In this document: positions 32,601-40,080 of the stretch, piece after piece
How positions within the stretch are numbered: position 1 is the first letter of the stretch
Layout of the letters: the number at the start of each line of letters is the position of its first letter
DNA from: Brachionus manjavacas
Lineage: Eukaryota; Rotifera; Eurotatoria; Ploima; Brachionidae
NCBI GenBank assembly: GCA_019054805.1
Contig: JAHQIY010000006.1
Coordinates: 2,232,001-2,296,000, forward strand
Reading direction: 5' to 3'
DNA: 64,000 nucleotides
The notes under the pieces: generated by a model
The model's database searches: none
Told to the model about the DNA's origin: nothing
What the model saw: only the letters and a program-made list of their open reading frames with translations
Position numbers and translations under genes: made by a program

Positions 32601-35600
32601 AAATTTTGACAACATTCTCTATTCCTTTTGGTAGATCATTGATATACAAAACGAACGATAGTGGACCAATTACTGACCCTTGTGGTACACCGCTAAAAAT
32701 CTCAACCCAATCCGACAAAATTTCACCTTGAACAACTCGTTGTCTTCTATTTTTCAAGAAAGCTTTAATCCATTTGAGTGTCAGACCATCAAAGCCATAC
32801 GCTTTCAATTTAGCTATTAGTCGTTTGTGCTGGACAGTCTCAAATGCTTTCGCAAAATCTAGCAGAATTACATCAACAGGAATACTTTTGTTTAGACTCA
32901 TTGAGATGAAATTTAAAATTCTTTTGTTTCACACTTTTATAGGTCCATGATTTTTCTTAATTTAAAAAAAATACTGCTATTTTAATAAAAAGAACCTAAT
33001 TTTCTGCTTTCCCAAAACCCTAAACAAAGGTTCTAACCCCGACAGGCTACGCCCGCTGCTAATATAGACGAGTTTTTATTAAAAATAGCTGTATCAAAAG
33101 ATTATTGCCCTTTTTTTACCATTTTTTAATCTAACAAAGTGTCAATTTACCCAATTATACGTAATATTACCTTCGACCATCAAGTCAAATTAATACTGTA
33201 TATCTAATTTAGATAATTTAATGCTAAAAAGGATTTTATCATGATAAGAATACTTGTTTTCTTTTTATTGGAAAGAAAAAATAAAATATTTAAACTGATT
33301 TCGAAAGTCAAAAATATTCGGCGTCTTTCTTGAGTGTCTTTTCTTTAACTTGCCAAATCAAGCATTTTAGATTTATGTGAAACAATTCTATTATCTAATT
33401 GTGATTTTTAATTTTAGGAATAATTTTGTCAATAATGTCAAAAACGAATTTTTTCAAATCAAAAAAGTTGTTTATTTATAAAAAGTTATTTTAAATGAAT
33501 GTAGAATTTTTATAAGCAAATTTATTTTATTGATAAAAAAGTAATTTTGGTAACAAAAAAATGTTCAGCCGTCCAAAACATCAATTTATTTTTTTAATTT
33601 ATTTAAGTTTAAGTCTCATGGACAAATTGTAATAAAAATTAAAAGACAGTTAAATATCCATTTTAGGACTAAGTAGAAAATTCAGTTTGTTATATACAAA
33701 AAAATGATTAAGATTATTCAACATACAATATTCTGTTAAATAAAAAAAGTATTTTATCGGGTCAGTCAGTCCAGAGTTGCTAAATTTTTGAGCCCGTATA
33801 GCCGAATGGTTTGCGTGTTAGTCATGCAAGCAGAGGATCGAGGATTCAAAACCCACTGAGGGTGAAAAAATCTTCAAAATATCTCTGCAATACGGGGTGA
33901 ATGTTTAAACCTCTTTCATCATAAAAATAGGGGGACCAGTTTCGACTGGGTAATAATTGCGGTGTAGATGATCATCTCGATGCAGTAGCCTCTGTGACAG
34001 ATCGGAGCCGTTGCTCAAAAAGGTACATGAAAAGGAGATTGGTGTCTCCCCATTATCCACTGGGATAGAATAGGGACAATTATTAAATATCCATTTTAGG
34101 ACTAAGTAGAAAATTCAGTTTGTTATATACAAAAAAATGATTAAGATTATTCAACATACAATATTCTATTAAATAAAAATAGTATTTTATCGGGTCAGCC
34201 AGTCCAGAGTTGCTAAATTCAAGGCATCATTCAATCAAAAGAACACTGAATGCTAAATCGTATTCAGTGCAATTTATATGAGTCAGATCTTCTACTTTTG
34301 ATAACTGTTTAATAAATTAATAAATCCAAGTGAAAAATTTGTATAATGAGTGATTGACACTTAATTTTCAGGCTTAATCAACAGTCCAATGTCCATGCCA
34401 TGAAAGACCGATTTACACTTTATTTATTTGATTTTATAAAATAATTATTACAAATTAAAAAAACCAATTTATATAATTGATTTTAAAAAATGAAAAAAAA
34501 TTTAATAAAGCAAAACATTAAAATGTTTAAATTAAATTTTTTGAATTTATTTACAAATTCTGTAAAATTCAAATTGATATTAATAAATATAGAAAGCTTG
34601 AATGTTGCAAACTTCATCATTGATCTCTTGATCAAAAAGCTATTCATCAATCTTGTATAAAAAAATTCAAAGTTTTTTCACCGTTAGCTGTTATTGACTT
34701 CGGTTCTATAATTTTTTTTTGACTTTTTTCTTTAAACTAAAAAAATTATTTATTTTTAGGAAGCATGGACAAATTTTGAGAAGAGTATTAAACAAAGATC
34801 GAACAAAGATTCTTTACTTTCTTTCAATGTGATAAAATCATTAGCAGAAAAAAATGGAATATATGACTCAGAGGAAATATTACAAGCAGTGAAATTTTTA
34901 AACGACTTGGGTTCACTTCAATACTTCGAAAATAAGAGTCTTAAAGACAAAGTTATAATAAATCCTCAATGGATAGTCAACGCTTTTGCCAAAATAGTCT
35001 CAGTCAAACAAACATGCATTCAAAACGGCCGATTGTCTCATGATAAAATCGGAGAGATATGGAAAGACTACCCAGAAGAATTGCACGAATGGATGCTTAA
35101 GCTAACAGAAGAATTCGATCTGACCTTTCCTGTTCCGGACAGAAAAATTAGCATAGTACCGTGTCTGCTGCCAGACACTGAACCAAAATTTAGCTGGCCA
35201 GAAATAGATCCCAGTAACCCTGTTAAAATAAAACAATTCAAAGTAAACTATAAATTTGAATATTTGCCAATCGGCTTGTTCAACCGTATTCAAGTTAGGC
35301 TTTTCCAATATGGCGACAGTTCTATAATTTGGAAAAAAGGATCTCTTTTGAAAAAAAATTCCCATATAGCTTTAATATGTCAATCGAAAAACGCTCTCTC
35401 TATCAAAATAAAAGTCCAAGGAGTCAAACCAGAGAATATTGTGTTTGTAATTCATGAAACAATTGAGACATTGATCAATGATTCATTCAATGGTCTTCAG
35501 TATGATTTCAGCTTTCCATGTCCGGACTGTGTCGAGTCACAATCAAGTGAACCTTATCTCTTTAGTTCCACTTTGCTTAAAAGAGCAAATGAAATGAAAG

Positions 35601-38600
35601 CGCCTTTTTTACAGTGCCGCAAATATTTTCATGCTGTCTCAATCCAAGAAATGATGGCCATAATGCCCATAGATGATACAAATAACATGGATCTGAATTT
35701 AGAGTACACAATACGTGATTTAAATTCATTAAAAAACACTTTTAAATATGACATAATGTTCTGGTACTGTGAACATGACGTAAATTTTGACAAGGATAAA
35801 TCAATAAATCCATTGAATGCTATCAAGGCTATTGAGTCGCAAGGATACCATGTTTGGTATAGCGAGGAGCCGTCTGCCGAAAAGCTAGACAAATTAACAA
35901 GTATTATCAAACAGTCCAAGTTGGTAATATTCGGAGTTTCAAACGAATTCGCCTCGGACCCAAAATGTGTTCAAATATTCGAGCTAGTCAAAAATTTGAT
36001 AAAAAAAACTTATTTGTTAATTGAGTTTGGTCAATTAGGCTCTCATGAGTGGCTCAGAAATCCAACTTTTGCATCTGCATGTGCTGATTTTCGGGTCATA
36101 ATGCAAGATCCCAAGCGTTATTCCACAAAAATAGCTGACGCATTCGAGTCAATAGAAAAAATTGTTCAGTCTGATCTTACCACAGAGGATGAAAAAAAAA
36201 ATCCGGATGTTTTTATCAGCTATTGTTGGGCTAATTCACATGAAGCAATAAAAAAAGGCTCAAAAGGAACTAGTAAAAGTCTAGGATGGTTGGATCCAAG
36301 GAGTTTGGTGAAATTTTTTGAAGAAAATGGAATACATGCGTGGATTGATGTGGACAATTTAGACTCGACTACACAAATGTTTGGTGAAATAACCAAGGGG
36401 ATGAATTTAGCTAAAGTCATAGTTGCTTGTGTTTCTGATGAGTACGTCGAGTCACAAAATTGTAAATTAGAATTTAGATTCGCACATATCTCTCTAAAGA
36501 TTCCGATTGTCAAAGCAATAGTTGGTTTAGGAAATGAGTGGCGAAAAAATGAAATCGCCTTTTTGGGCAGTAACTATCCTGAGGCTAATTTTCAATACGA
36601 AACACCAGGTAAAAAAAATGAAATATTTATTAAACTAAATGAATAAGAATAAAAACTTAGACGTAATTAGGTCTAAAAAAATTAAAAAAATTTTAAAATA
36701 AATTTCAAAACTTCAATTCACAAAAAAAGACAATTTCAATCTCTTGCCATGTTTTAAACCTGCTTTGACTTTTTTTGAATTTTCTGTGACAAAAAACCAC
36801 ACTCTTTTAGTATTTAAAATAAAATTTTAGAAAAATATGTTGAAATAGGTCAAAATTAAAAAATTATTTAAAAATATATTTTCAAATATATCTAAATGAA
36901 AAAATCCAGTTAATTATTAACTGGATTTTTTAAACCCTTTCAAAGGATTAGATTAAATAAAGGAGTCTGGGGTGTAGCACTGAGTTAGAGATGTTTCTTT
37001 TTCTCTCAAGGTTAATCAACAGAATATTGCCCCTGTCTTGTTACAGACTGATTAACTTTTCCTTTATTCAAAAAATAATAAAATTTAAAGAAAAAAACAA
37101 ATTATTGTCAAGTTGTTCAAAATAAAAAAAACTTTTAGATTTAAATTGACTTTTACAAATAGTTTTGTTGCTTCATTGTATATCAAGTTGATGCTGTTAA
37201 ATATAGAGAACTTAAAAGTAATGAATTTCAGTACCAGTCTGTCAATTATGAATTTAATAATAATAATAATAATAATAATAAAAAGCTACAGCAAGCGAGC
37301 TTGCGGAGATGACTTACTCGGAAGCCATCTATGGTAGCTAATTGCGCAAAAATCGAGAGATTAATTAAGGAACTACAATGAAAGTAACAGAGACGAAACT
37401 GAGGTACAAGACGAATACGAAAGATTATACAGATTAATGTGATTAAGTAGATTAAAAGTAATTCAAAAAATTAGTCATGAATAAGAAATAAATAAAAAAT
37501 GAATTAAATAATGGTTCAATAGTATAAAAAACTAAGAGATGATTAATTACATAAATAGGTTAGTTACAATTGATTATTGATTATATGATTAAAAAAAAAA
37601 AAAAAAAAAAAAAATTAGCTAAATAAATGAATGTTAAGAAGACTTAAATTGTAATAGATTGTTACATGTGTTACATGTGAATTTGTTTGCCAACTTTAAA
37701 TAAACATAATAAAATATGTTTTCACCACTTTTTGTTTTAGTTCTTGGAACCATAAAATCATTTCTTAGGTCGTATTGAATCATTCGAGATTTATTTGTAA
37801 CCATTTGTTCTTTTAATTGAGCTGGTGAGTTTTCATAGTTAATGATTTTTTAAGAAAAGGTCAGTATTATCTCAAGAGCTCGATGCAAGAACGCAAAAAG
37901 TCCATACTTCTCCAACAAATTATTTAAATCATTTAAGTCACAAATATTCACTCTAACTTTTAACAATTTAAATATACTCAAATAAAAACAGTTGACTGAG
38001 CTTTGGATGGCTTCTTTTGTAAAATAACAAATAAGTCTAAAAACATAATCAAAATAAGGTAAAATAAAGGTTTTGAAAAATTGAATTTTTACAGAGGTAC
38101 AAAGATAGAAAAGTCTTTTTATCGAAAAAAGTTTTCGGTTTACAGCAATAAATGTCTCAGAGATCAACTTAGTAAAGTTTAGTTTGCTGTCAATGGTAAA
38201 ACCTAATAATTTAAACTCTCTAGCTCCTGAAATTTTTAAGCCTTTAATTATAAAAAAGTCCGGAATTTCGATTTTTTTTTCGTTTTATTCGTGTATTATT
38301 TTATTTGTTAAATTTTTTAGAATTTTTTAAATACTAGCTCTTACATTTAGGAAAAAAAAAAGAAATTTTTTTCATTTTTTATTATCTTTATTAGATATTT
38401 TGAAGAAAAAAATCCTAAATAATTAAAAATTTGAACGATTTTTATAAAAAGGCTCAAAGATGACAATTTTAAAATTGAATGAAACCAAAAGTTGTTCATT
38501 AGTCTGAATTCCAATGATCTCATCAACATTATACTTGATTTGAATATTTTTTCTATCAAATAAATTTTATATTATTTTTAAAGAGGCCTTCTCGTTGCTC

Positions 38601-39452
38601 CTGAAGTACGTTCGTCAAGAACTTTCTAAATCAAAAAAACTCAAAAGAACAGAAGAACCAAGCGAAAACAATAATGTTATTGATTCAAACAATACAGCTA
38701 TCCAAGAGCTCTATGAATTAACTCAACGCAAATTTTTACGTCAACTAATTCAGTTTTCAAACCAAGTTTCTACTACTCGGTCATATCCACGACTCTTGTG
38801 CATCGATTTTATAGATGAAGAAAAAATTTCTAAACTCAAATTTATCAAGCGTTTACGAAATGTGGCAGCAACTGTTGAACCCGAAGATATGAATTATGCA
38901 AGAGCTGAGTCAGTCGAAGAAAATAGTTCAAGCTCAAAATTAGTTCCATGCATTAGACCGATGTGCGAGCACGAAGAGTCATGGCATTTTTCTGATTGTA
39001 TTGTTATTTTACCAGAACTATTGAGCTCATACTGTCCCTTTTTAGTTAGGATTATATCGATTTTAAGAAATGGAAGTTCCTCGAATGAACTGGGTGTATT
39101 TCTAAGTGAACAAGGAAACAATTTATTCAATGACATGCAAGAAAAGTCACTAGGTGAATCTCTAGATATGGGAGATTCATATCATAGTTTTAGAAGCTTT
39201 TTTATGAGCGAGTTCGAGAACGATAGATACTATTCGTTATCATGGCTTAGCGGGAACTCGACCACCAAACCTTTAGGTTTAGAAAATTGTGAGCTCAGAA
39301 ATGGTAAAATATTGTGGATGTGCAAGAGACATATCGAAGAGACTGATGCTGAAATTCTGAGTGATCAAGACAACTTTACAGGCAATCAGATTGAACAAGA
39401 AAAGAATAATCTTTTAGAGGAGCTTGATGAAGTCAATTTGAACATTTTTTGA
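19650..39452 (+). CDS. Giant tandem ROCO protein: pseudoROC-COR, MBT, LRR-ROC-COR-TIR-TIR
   Basis: I assembled one gene from 19 exons: 19650-19964, 20019-20106, 20161-20336, 20390-20649, 20699-21242, 22332-22937, 22990-23182, 23246-23388, 23439-23517, 23566-23941, 25076-25247, 25294-25564, 27773-27961, 28013-28104, 28156-28575, 29431-31098, 31148-31309, 34760-36608, 38584-39452. All 18 junctions use GT-AG and keep phase, and the total is 8,472 coding bases (2,823 residues). Start ATG 19650; stop TGA 39450-39452; AATAAA at 39529. Domain order: degenerate ROC (~115-275), dynein-stalk-like (~357-461), COR 1 (~465-775), unknown (~800-1035), MBT (~1040-1165), LRR/EF-hand-like/LRR (~1450-1740), ROC GTPase (~1745-1915), COR 2 (~1920-2150), degenerate TIR (~2245-2370), TIR (~2400-2530), tail (~2535-2823). 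It is probably a cytosolic signalling scaffold with one working GTPase. The exon 15 donor is the least certain. The gene could also be two adjacent ROCO genes whose phases match by chance. Confidence 0.72.
20699..21242 (+). other. ROCO exon 5: dynein heavy-chain stalk-like segment
   Basis: Residues 280-461. The stretch ADFAELRSLKAPPSGVQIV, followed by EAMCYLF, then FINQLKEFDLISVNEYKL, IKQYVDMPNFNPDYIAK and SKTASILCHFIRSV, follows the order and spacing of the coiled-coil stalk region of dynein heavy chains (the helix with ...ELKSLKxPPxGV, the 'F..L..YDKD.I' segment, then 'P.F.PE.I...S.A...LC.W'). AAA+ motor modules are not present. In the joined protein this segment lies between the degenerate ROC and the first COR, an arrangement I do not know from any family. 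Confidence 0.6.
21243..22331. other. ROCO intron 5 with hAT end fragment
   Basis: AT-rich intron of 1,089 bases, GT at 21243 and AG at 22331. It contains a lone hAT right end at about 22030-22072 (GACTTGTGACTTTTAAACAACTCTG-like) without a matching left end. The minus frame 21968-22207 spans this relic and is not a gene. Confidence 0.5.
22332..23517 (+). other. ROCO exons 6-9: first COR domain
   Basis: Residues 462-801. Typical COR features appear in order: a helical lead (FILTIDELNQLFES), then FIITDPSWLMNVIDIL (matching VIINPQWIVNAFAKIV of the second COR), GYLISFLKENNLLIV, the beta sandwich part with PLPFSVFSEFICMYF and LKLWKNGFFY (matching LPIGLFNRIQVRLFQ and SIIWKKGSLL), and the end IRLSVRMSDPEKNF. 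COR is the dimerisation unit of ROCO proteins. A helical insert at residues about 490-520 precedes the family core. Confidence 0.7.
23566..25247 (+). other. ROCO exons 10-11: unassigned region
   Basis: Residues about 802-984, encoded by 23566-23941 and 25076-25247. The phase-2 donor at 23942 joins the acceptor at 25075 to rebuild a Cys codon. The sequence is soluble and mixed alpha/beta, with a CADCC cluster near residue 835. I cannot assign a fold. Confidence 0.5.
23942..25075. repeat. ROCO intron 10 containing a foldback element
   Basis: Bases about 24160-24245 (AACCGAAATAGGCCACC, CTAAAAATGACAATT) are inverted at about 24687-24775 (GAAAATTGTCATTTTTAG, CCTATTTCGGTTTATTAAC). The arms are about 85 bases and the span about 615. 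It looks like a MITE or foldback inserted in the intron, and no coding sequence is seen inside. Confidence 0.6.
25294..28104 (+). other. ROCO exons 12-14: MBT repeat
   Basis: Residues about 985-1168. Joining exon 12 to exon 13 across a 2.2-kb intron rebuilds NHCLEARDRLYPNLIS-PATIVDI, followed by VHFDGWASNYDFW and SPDLRPVGWADYH, then exon 14 gives FRWENYLSGKNASAVPFDIF. This is a complete malignant-brain-tumour (MBT) repeat, a Tudor-royal fold that in chromatin proteins holds mono- or dimethyl-lysine. The aromatic FDGW and DFW residues of the pocket are present. The precise way the split domain is rebuilt strongly supports the exon joins. Such a repeat in a ROCO protein is unexpected. Confidence 0.8.
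25565..27772. other. ROCO intron 12 (2.2 kb)
   Basis: The donor GTAATT at 25565 and acceptor TTTAAG at 27772 bracket AT-rich sequence. I see no recognisable element in it. The short frame at 27115-27297 is in a slightly less AT-rich patch but has no family features. Confidence 0.5.
28156..28575 (+). other. ROCO exon 15: region between MBT and LRR
   Basis: Residues about 1169-1308, beginning GATCAAAAAAATGG after acceptor AAAAG. No family is recognised; KAGVIILPSS-like strands (GVIILPSSINNIISI) and a hydrophobic end are visible. The 3' border is uncertain: GTATTA at 28576 or GTCCTA at 28561 both keep phase 0 into exon 16. Confidence 0.5.
28576..29430. repeat. ROCO intron 15 with GATCATGAACTTCAA foldback arms
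   Basis: This 855-base intron contains inverted arms at about 28905-28955 (TTGAAGTTCATGAT) and 29225-29265 (ATCATGAACTTCAACG), related to the foldback at 118-650. Otherwise it is AT-rich and featureless. Confidence 0.4.
29431..31309 (+). other. ROCO exons 16-17: LRRs, EF-hand-like loop and ROC GTPase
   Basis: Residues 1309-1918. A helical lead is followed by leucine-rich repeats (LTNLLLINVPLSI, LNEVKLLNNELDILPDSL, LEFLELENLEI). An EF-hand-like loop follows, FDWNSNGYLETREI (Asp, Asn, Asn, Gly and Glu in calcium-binding spacing), then two more repeats (IKILDLSFQSIEQIPDEI, LKSLILNNC). The ROC GTPase has P-loop GLGQAGKTS, switch WDFAGQ and base motif THVDQ, completed by exon 17 with FISSKTGEGIEELK. 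All residues expected for nucleotide binding are present. The exon 16 reading enters in phase 0 upstream of the GTG at 29443, so that codon is not the start. Confidence 0.85.
31754..32911 (-). pseudogene. LINE family 1, copy B (5'-truncated, in ROCO intron)
   Basis: Antisense to the host gene. From 32911 down: LLDFAKAFETVQHKRL, KNRRQRVVQGEIL, GVPQGSVIGPL, IYADDTKIF, then in-frame TGA, TGA and TAG after FINGIQL, then SNKANQMLGRIRKSF and SLYLTSVRPLSEFA. The 3' end has GCTGGCTAGCCGGC and a TAG/CTA tract (31754-31771). The AGTGTGC hairpin of copies A and C is deleted here. The 5' end diverges from copy C at about 32911. Confidence 0.88.
33650..34219. repeat. 137-bp direct repeats flanking a SINE
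   Basis: 33650-33786 and 34083-34219 are direct copies of the same 137 bases with about four mismatches (for example TGTTAAATAAAAAAAG versus TATTAAATAAAAATAG). They bracket exactly the 296-base SINE-like unit. The simplest reading is an exceptionally long target-site duplication. Confidence 0.85.
33787..34082 (+). mobile_element. tRNA-derived SINE
   Basis: The unit begins with a tRNA-like head, GCCCGTATAGCCGAATGG (about 33793-33810), holding an A-box-like TAGCCGAATGG and, about 45 bases on, a B-box-like GGATTCAAAACCC. A GC-richer body follows (GGGGGACCAGTTTCGACTGG, GATCGGAGCCGTTGCTC) and a tail ending GGGATAGAATAGGGACAAT. Pol III promoter spacing and flanking duplication identify it as a SINE. 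It is not a functional tRNA: its arms pair poorly. Confidence 0.75.
34760..36608 (+). other. ROCO exon 18: second COR, degenerate TIR and TIR
   Basis: Residues 1919-2534. COR 2 begins EAWTNFEKSI and has FLNDLGSLQYF, VIINPQWIVNAF, FEYLPIGLFNRIQV and IIWKKGSLL. Then a TIR-like fold with DIMFWYCEHDVN, GYHVWYSEEPS and SKLVIFGVSNEFASD that lacks the conserved acidic and aromatic positions. Then a good TIR: DVFISYCWANSHEA, FFEENGIHAWIDVDNL, AKVIVACVSDEYVES, NCKLEFRFAH. The Glu in NCKLEF is at the place of the NADase catalytic Glu of SARM1-type TIRs. The exon ends at a CCAG|GTAAAA donor; reading through it gives a stop at 36644-36646. Confidence 0.85.
36648..36653 (+). promoter_or_regulatory. Possible intronic polyadenylation signal
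   Basis: AATAAA lies directly after the read-through stop at 36644-36646. Use of it would give a ROCO isoform without the C-terminal 290-residue tail. Confidence 0.4.
36899..36931. repeat. Perfect 15-bp hairpin with 3-base loop
   Basis: AAAAAATCCAGTTAA at 36899-36913 pairs exactly with 36917-36931 across TTA. It lies in ROCO intron 18, 250 bases after the alternative stop. It could be a palindromic repeat or an RNA structure near the alternative 3' end. Confidence 0.6.
37254..37281. repeat. (TAA)n microsatellite
   Basis: About nine uninterrupted TAA units. The next 60 bases contain GGAAGCCATCTATGGTAGCT, which resembles the AGCCATCTATAGTC in the 3' end of LINE copy A, so this may be the tail of an old LINE insertion. 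Confidence 0.6.
37850..38290 (-). pseudogene. LINE family 2 reverse-transcriptase 3' fragment
   Basis: Minus-strand reading: KLLGFTIDSKLNFTK, LFSIKRLFYLCTSVKIQF, FKTFILPYFDYVFRL, INCFYLSIFKLL-like. This is the post-catalytic region common to jockey/CR1 LINEs. It is distinct in sequence from family 1. It is truncated at both ends and antisense in the ROCO gene. Confidence 0.7.
38584..39452 (+). other. ROCO exon 19: C-terminal tail
   Basis: Residues 2535-2823. Acceptor AAAG|AGGCCTTC rebuilds a Glu codon from the phase-1 donor and reads EAFSLLLKYVRQELSK directly after the TIR. It continues with a Ser/Glu-rich linker, then CIRPMCEHEESWHFSDC, VILPELLSSYCPFLVRIISIL, SLSWLSG and LWMCKRHIEE. The Cys/His pattern CIRPMCEHEE ... 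CKRH might bind a metal. No family assigned. The exon could be the 3' end of another gene, but no other upstream exon fits. Confidence 0.6.
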
Positions 39453-39528
39453 ATTATTTTTAATAGTGTTATGGTTGTTTTTTTATTTTGGATTTTTTTC
39501 ATTTTTGAGAACTAAAAAAAAATTGATA

Positions 39529-39534
39529 AATAAA
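39529..39534 (+). promoter_or_regulatory. Polyadenylation signal of the ROCO gene
   Basis: AATAAA 77 bases after the stop codon at 39450-39452. Confidence 0.5.
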
Positions 39535-40080
39535 ATAATTTCATACACATAAAATAGGAAAGCATAACATAGTCAGTTTAATAAAATTTATTAATCTATT
39601 TCAATTAATATCCTTAAACTGATGATAAGCTAAAAACAAGAAAACATTTTTTCTCATTAGTCCTAAAATTAGTTGATCTTTTTGTTTCTTTTTTCTGTAT
39701 TTTAAAAAATATTAAAAAAATCCACAAAATTTAGCAACTAAAGTTGAAAAAAATAGTTATCATGATCCGAAATTTTTTGCAGTTTTTTTATTTTAAAAAT
39801 AAAATTGGATTTTTAAATTACAAAAGTAAAGAATTAAATTTAATTAAAAAAGAAGAAGAAAAAAATTCCAATTTTTTCAAAGAAACTTGAGCGAATTTAA
39901 CGACAAATCGCAACTTTTAGTCGTTTTTGAAAAGCTTTAAGAACCGAAAACTGCTCCAGAAAACAAATTATGTCCCTTTTTTTAAATGTCAAATAAAAAG
40001 TTTAAAAAGTTTTAATTTAAAAAAAAATGGCAAACTAAATCTTTTAATTTGGGAACAAATTTCAGCATTTAATTTGAATA
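39535..40080. other. Convergent intergenic region
   Basis: About 550 AT-rich bases between the 3' ends of the ROCO gene (plus) and the receptor gene (minus). Nothing else is recognised. Confidence 0.5.

Larger units (their letters stand above)
31310..34759. other. ROCO intron 17 (3.45 kb) with LINE and SINE insertions
   Basis: The intron has donor GTAAGT at 31310 and acceptor TTTTTAG at 34759. It carries an antisense LINE copy (31754-32911) and a SINE with long flanking repeats (33650-34219). The rest, about 32912-33649 and 34220-34759, is AT-rich with a small GC-richer patch near 33005-33070 that I cannot assign. Confidence 0.6.
36609..38583. other. ROCO intron 18 with alternative 3' end and LINE fragment
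   Basis: If the donor at 36609 is not used, the frame ends at 36644-36646 and an AATAAA follows at 36648, so a shorter isoform is possible. The intron also holds a perfect hairpin (36899-36931), a (TAA)n tract (37254-37281), an oligo-A tract (37591-37614) and an RT fragment (37850-38290). Confidence 0.55.

Noticed and set aside
33793-33870. A functional tRNA gene
   Set aside because: A- and B-box-like motifs exist, but the arms do not fold into a proper cloverleaf and the unit is the head of a 296-base SINE with flanking duplication.
34829-36646. Stand-alone COR-TIR gene
   Set aside because: The reading extends upstream to the acceptor at 34759 and completes the COR that follows the ROC, so it is an exon. 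The stop at 36646 is kept only as a possible isoform end.
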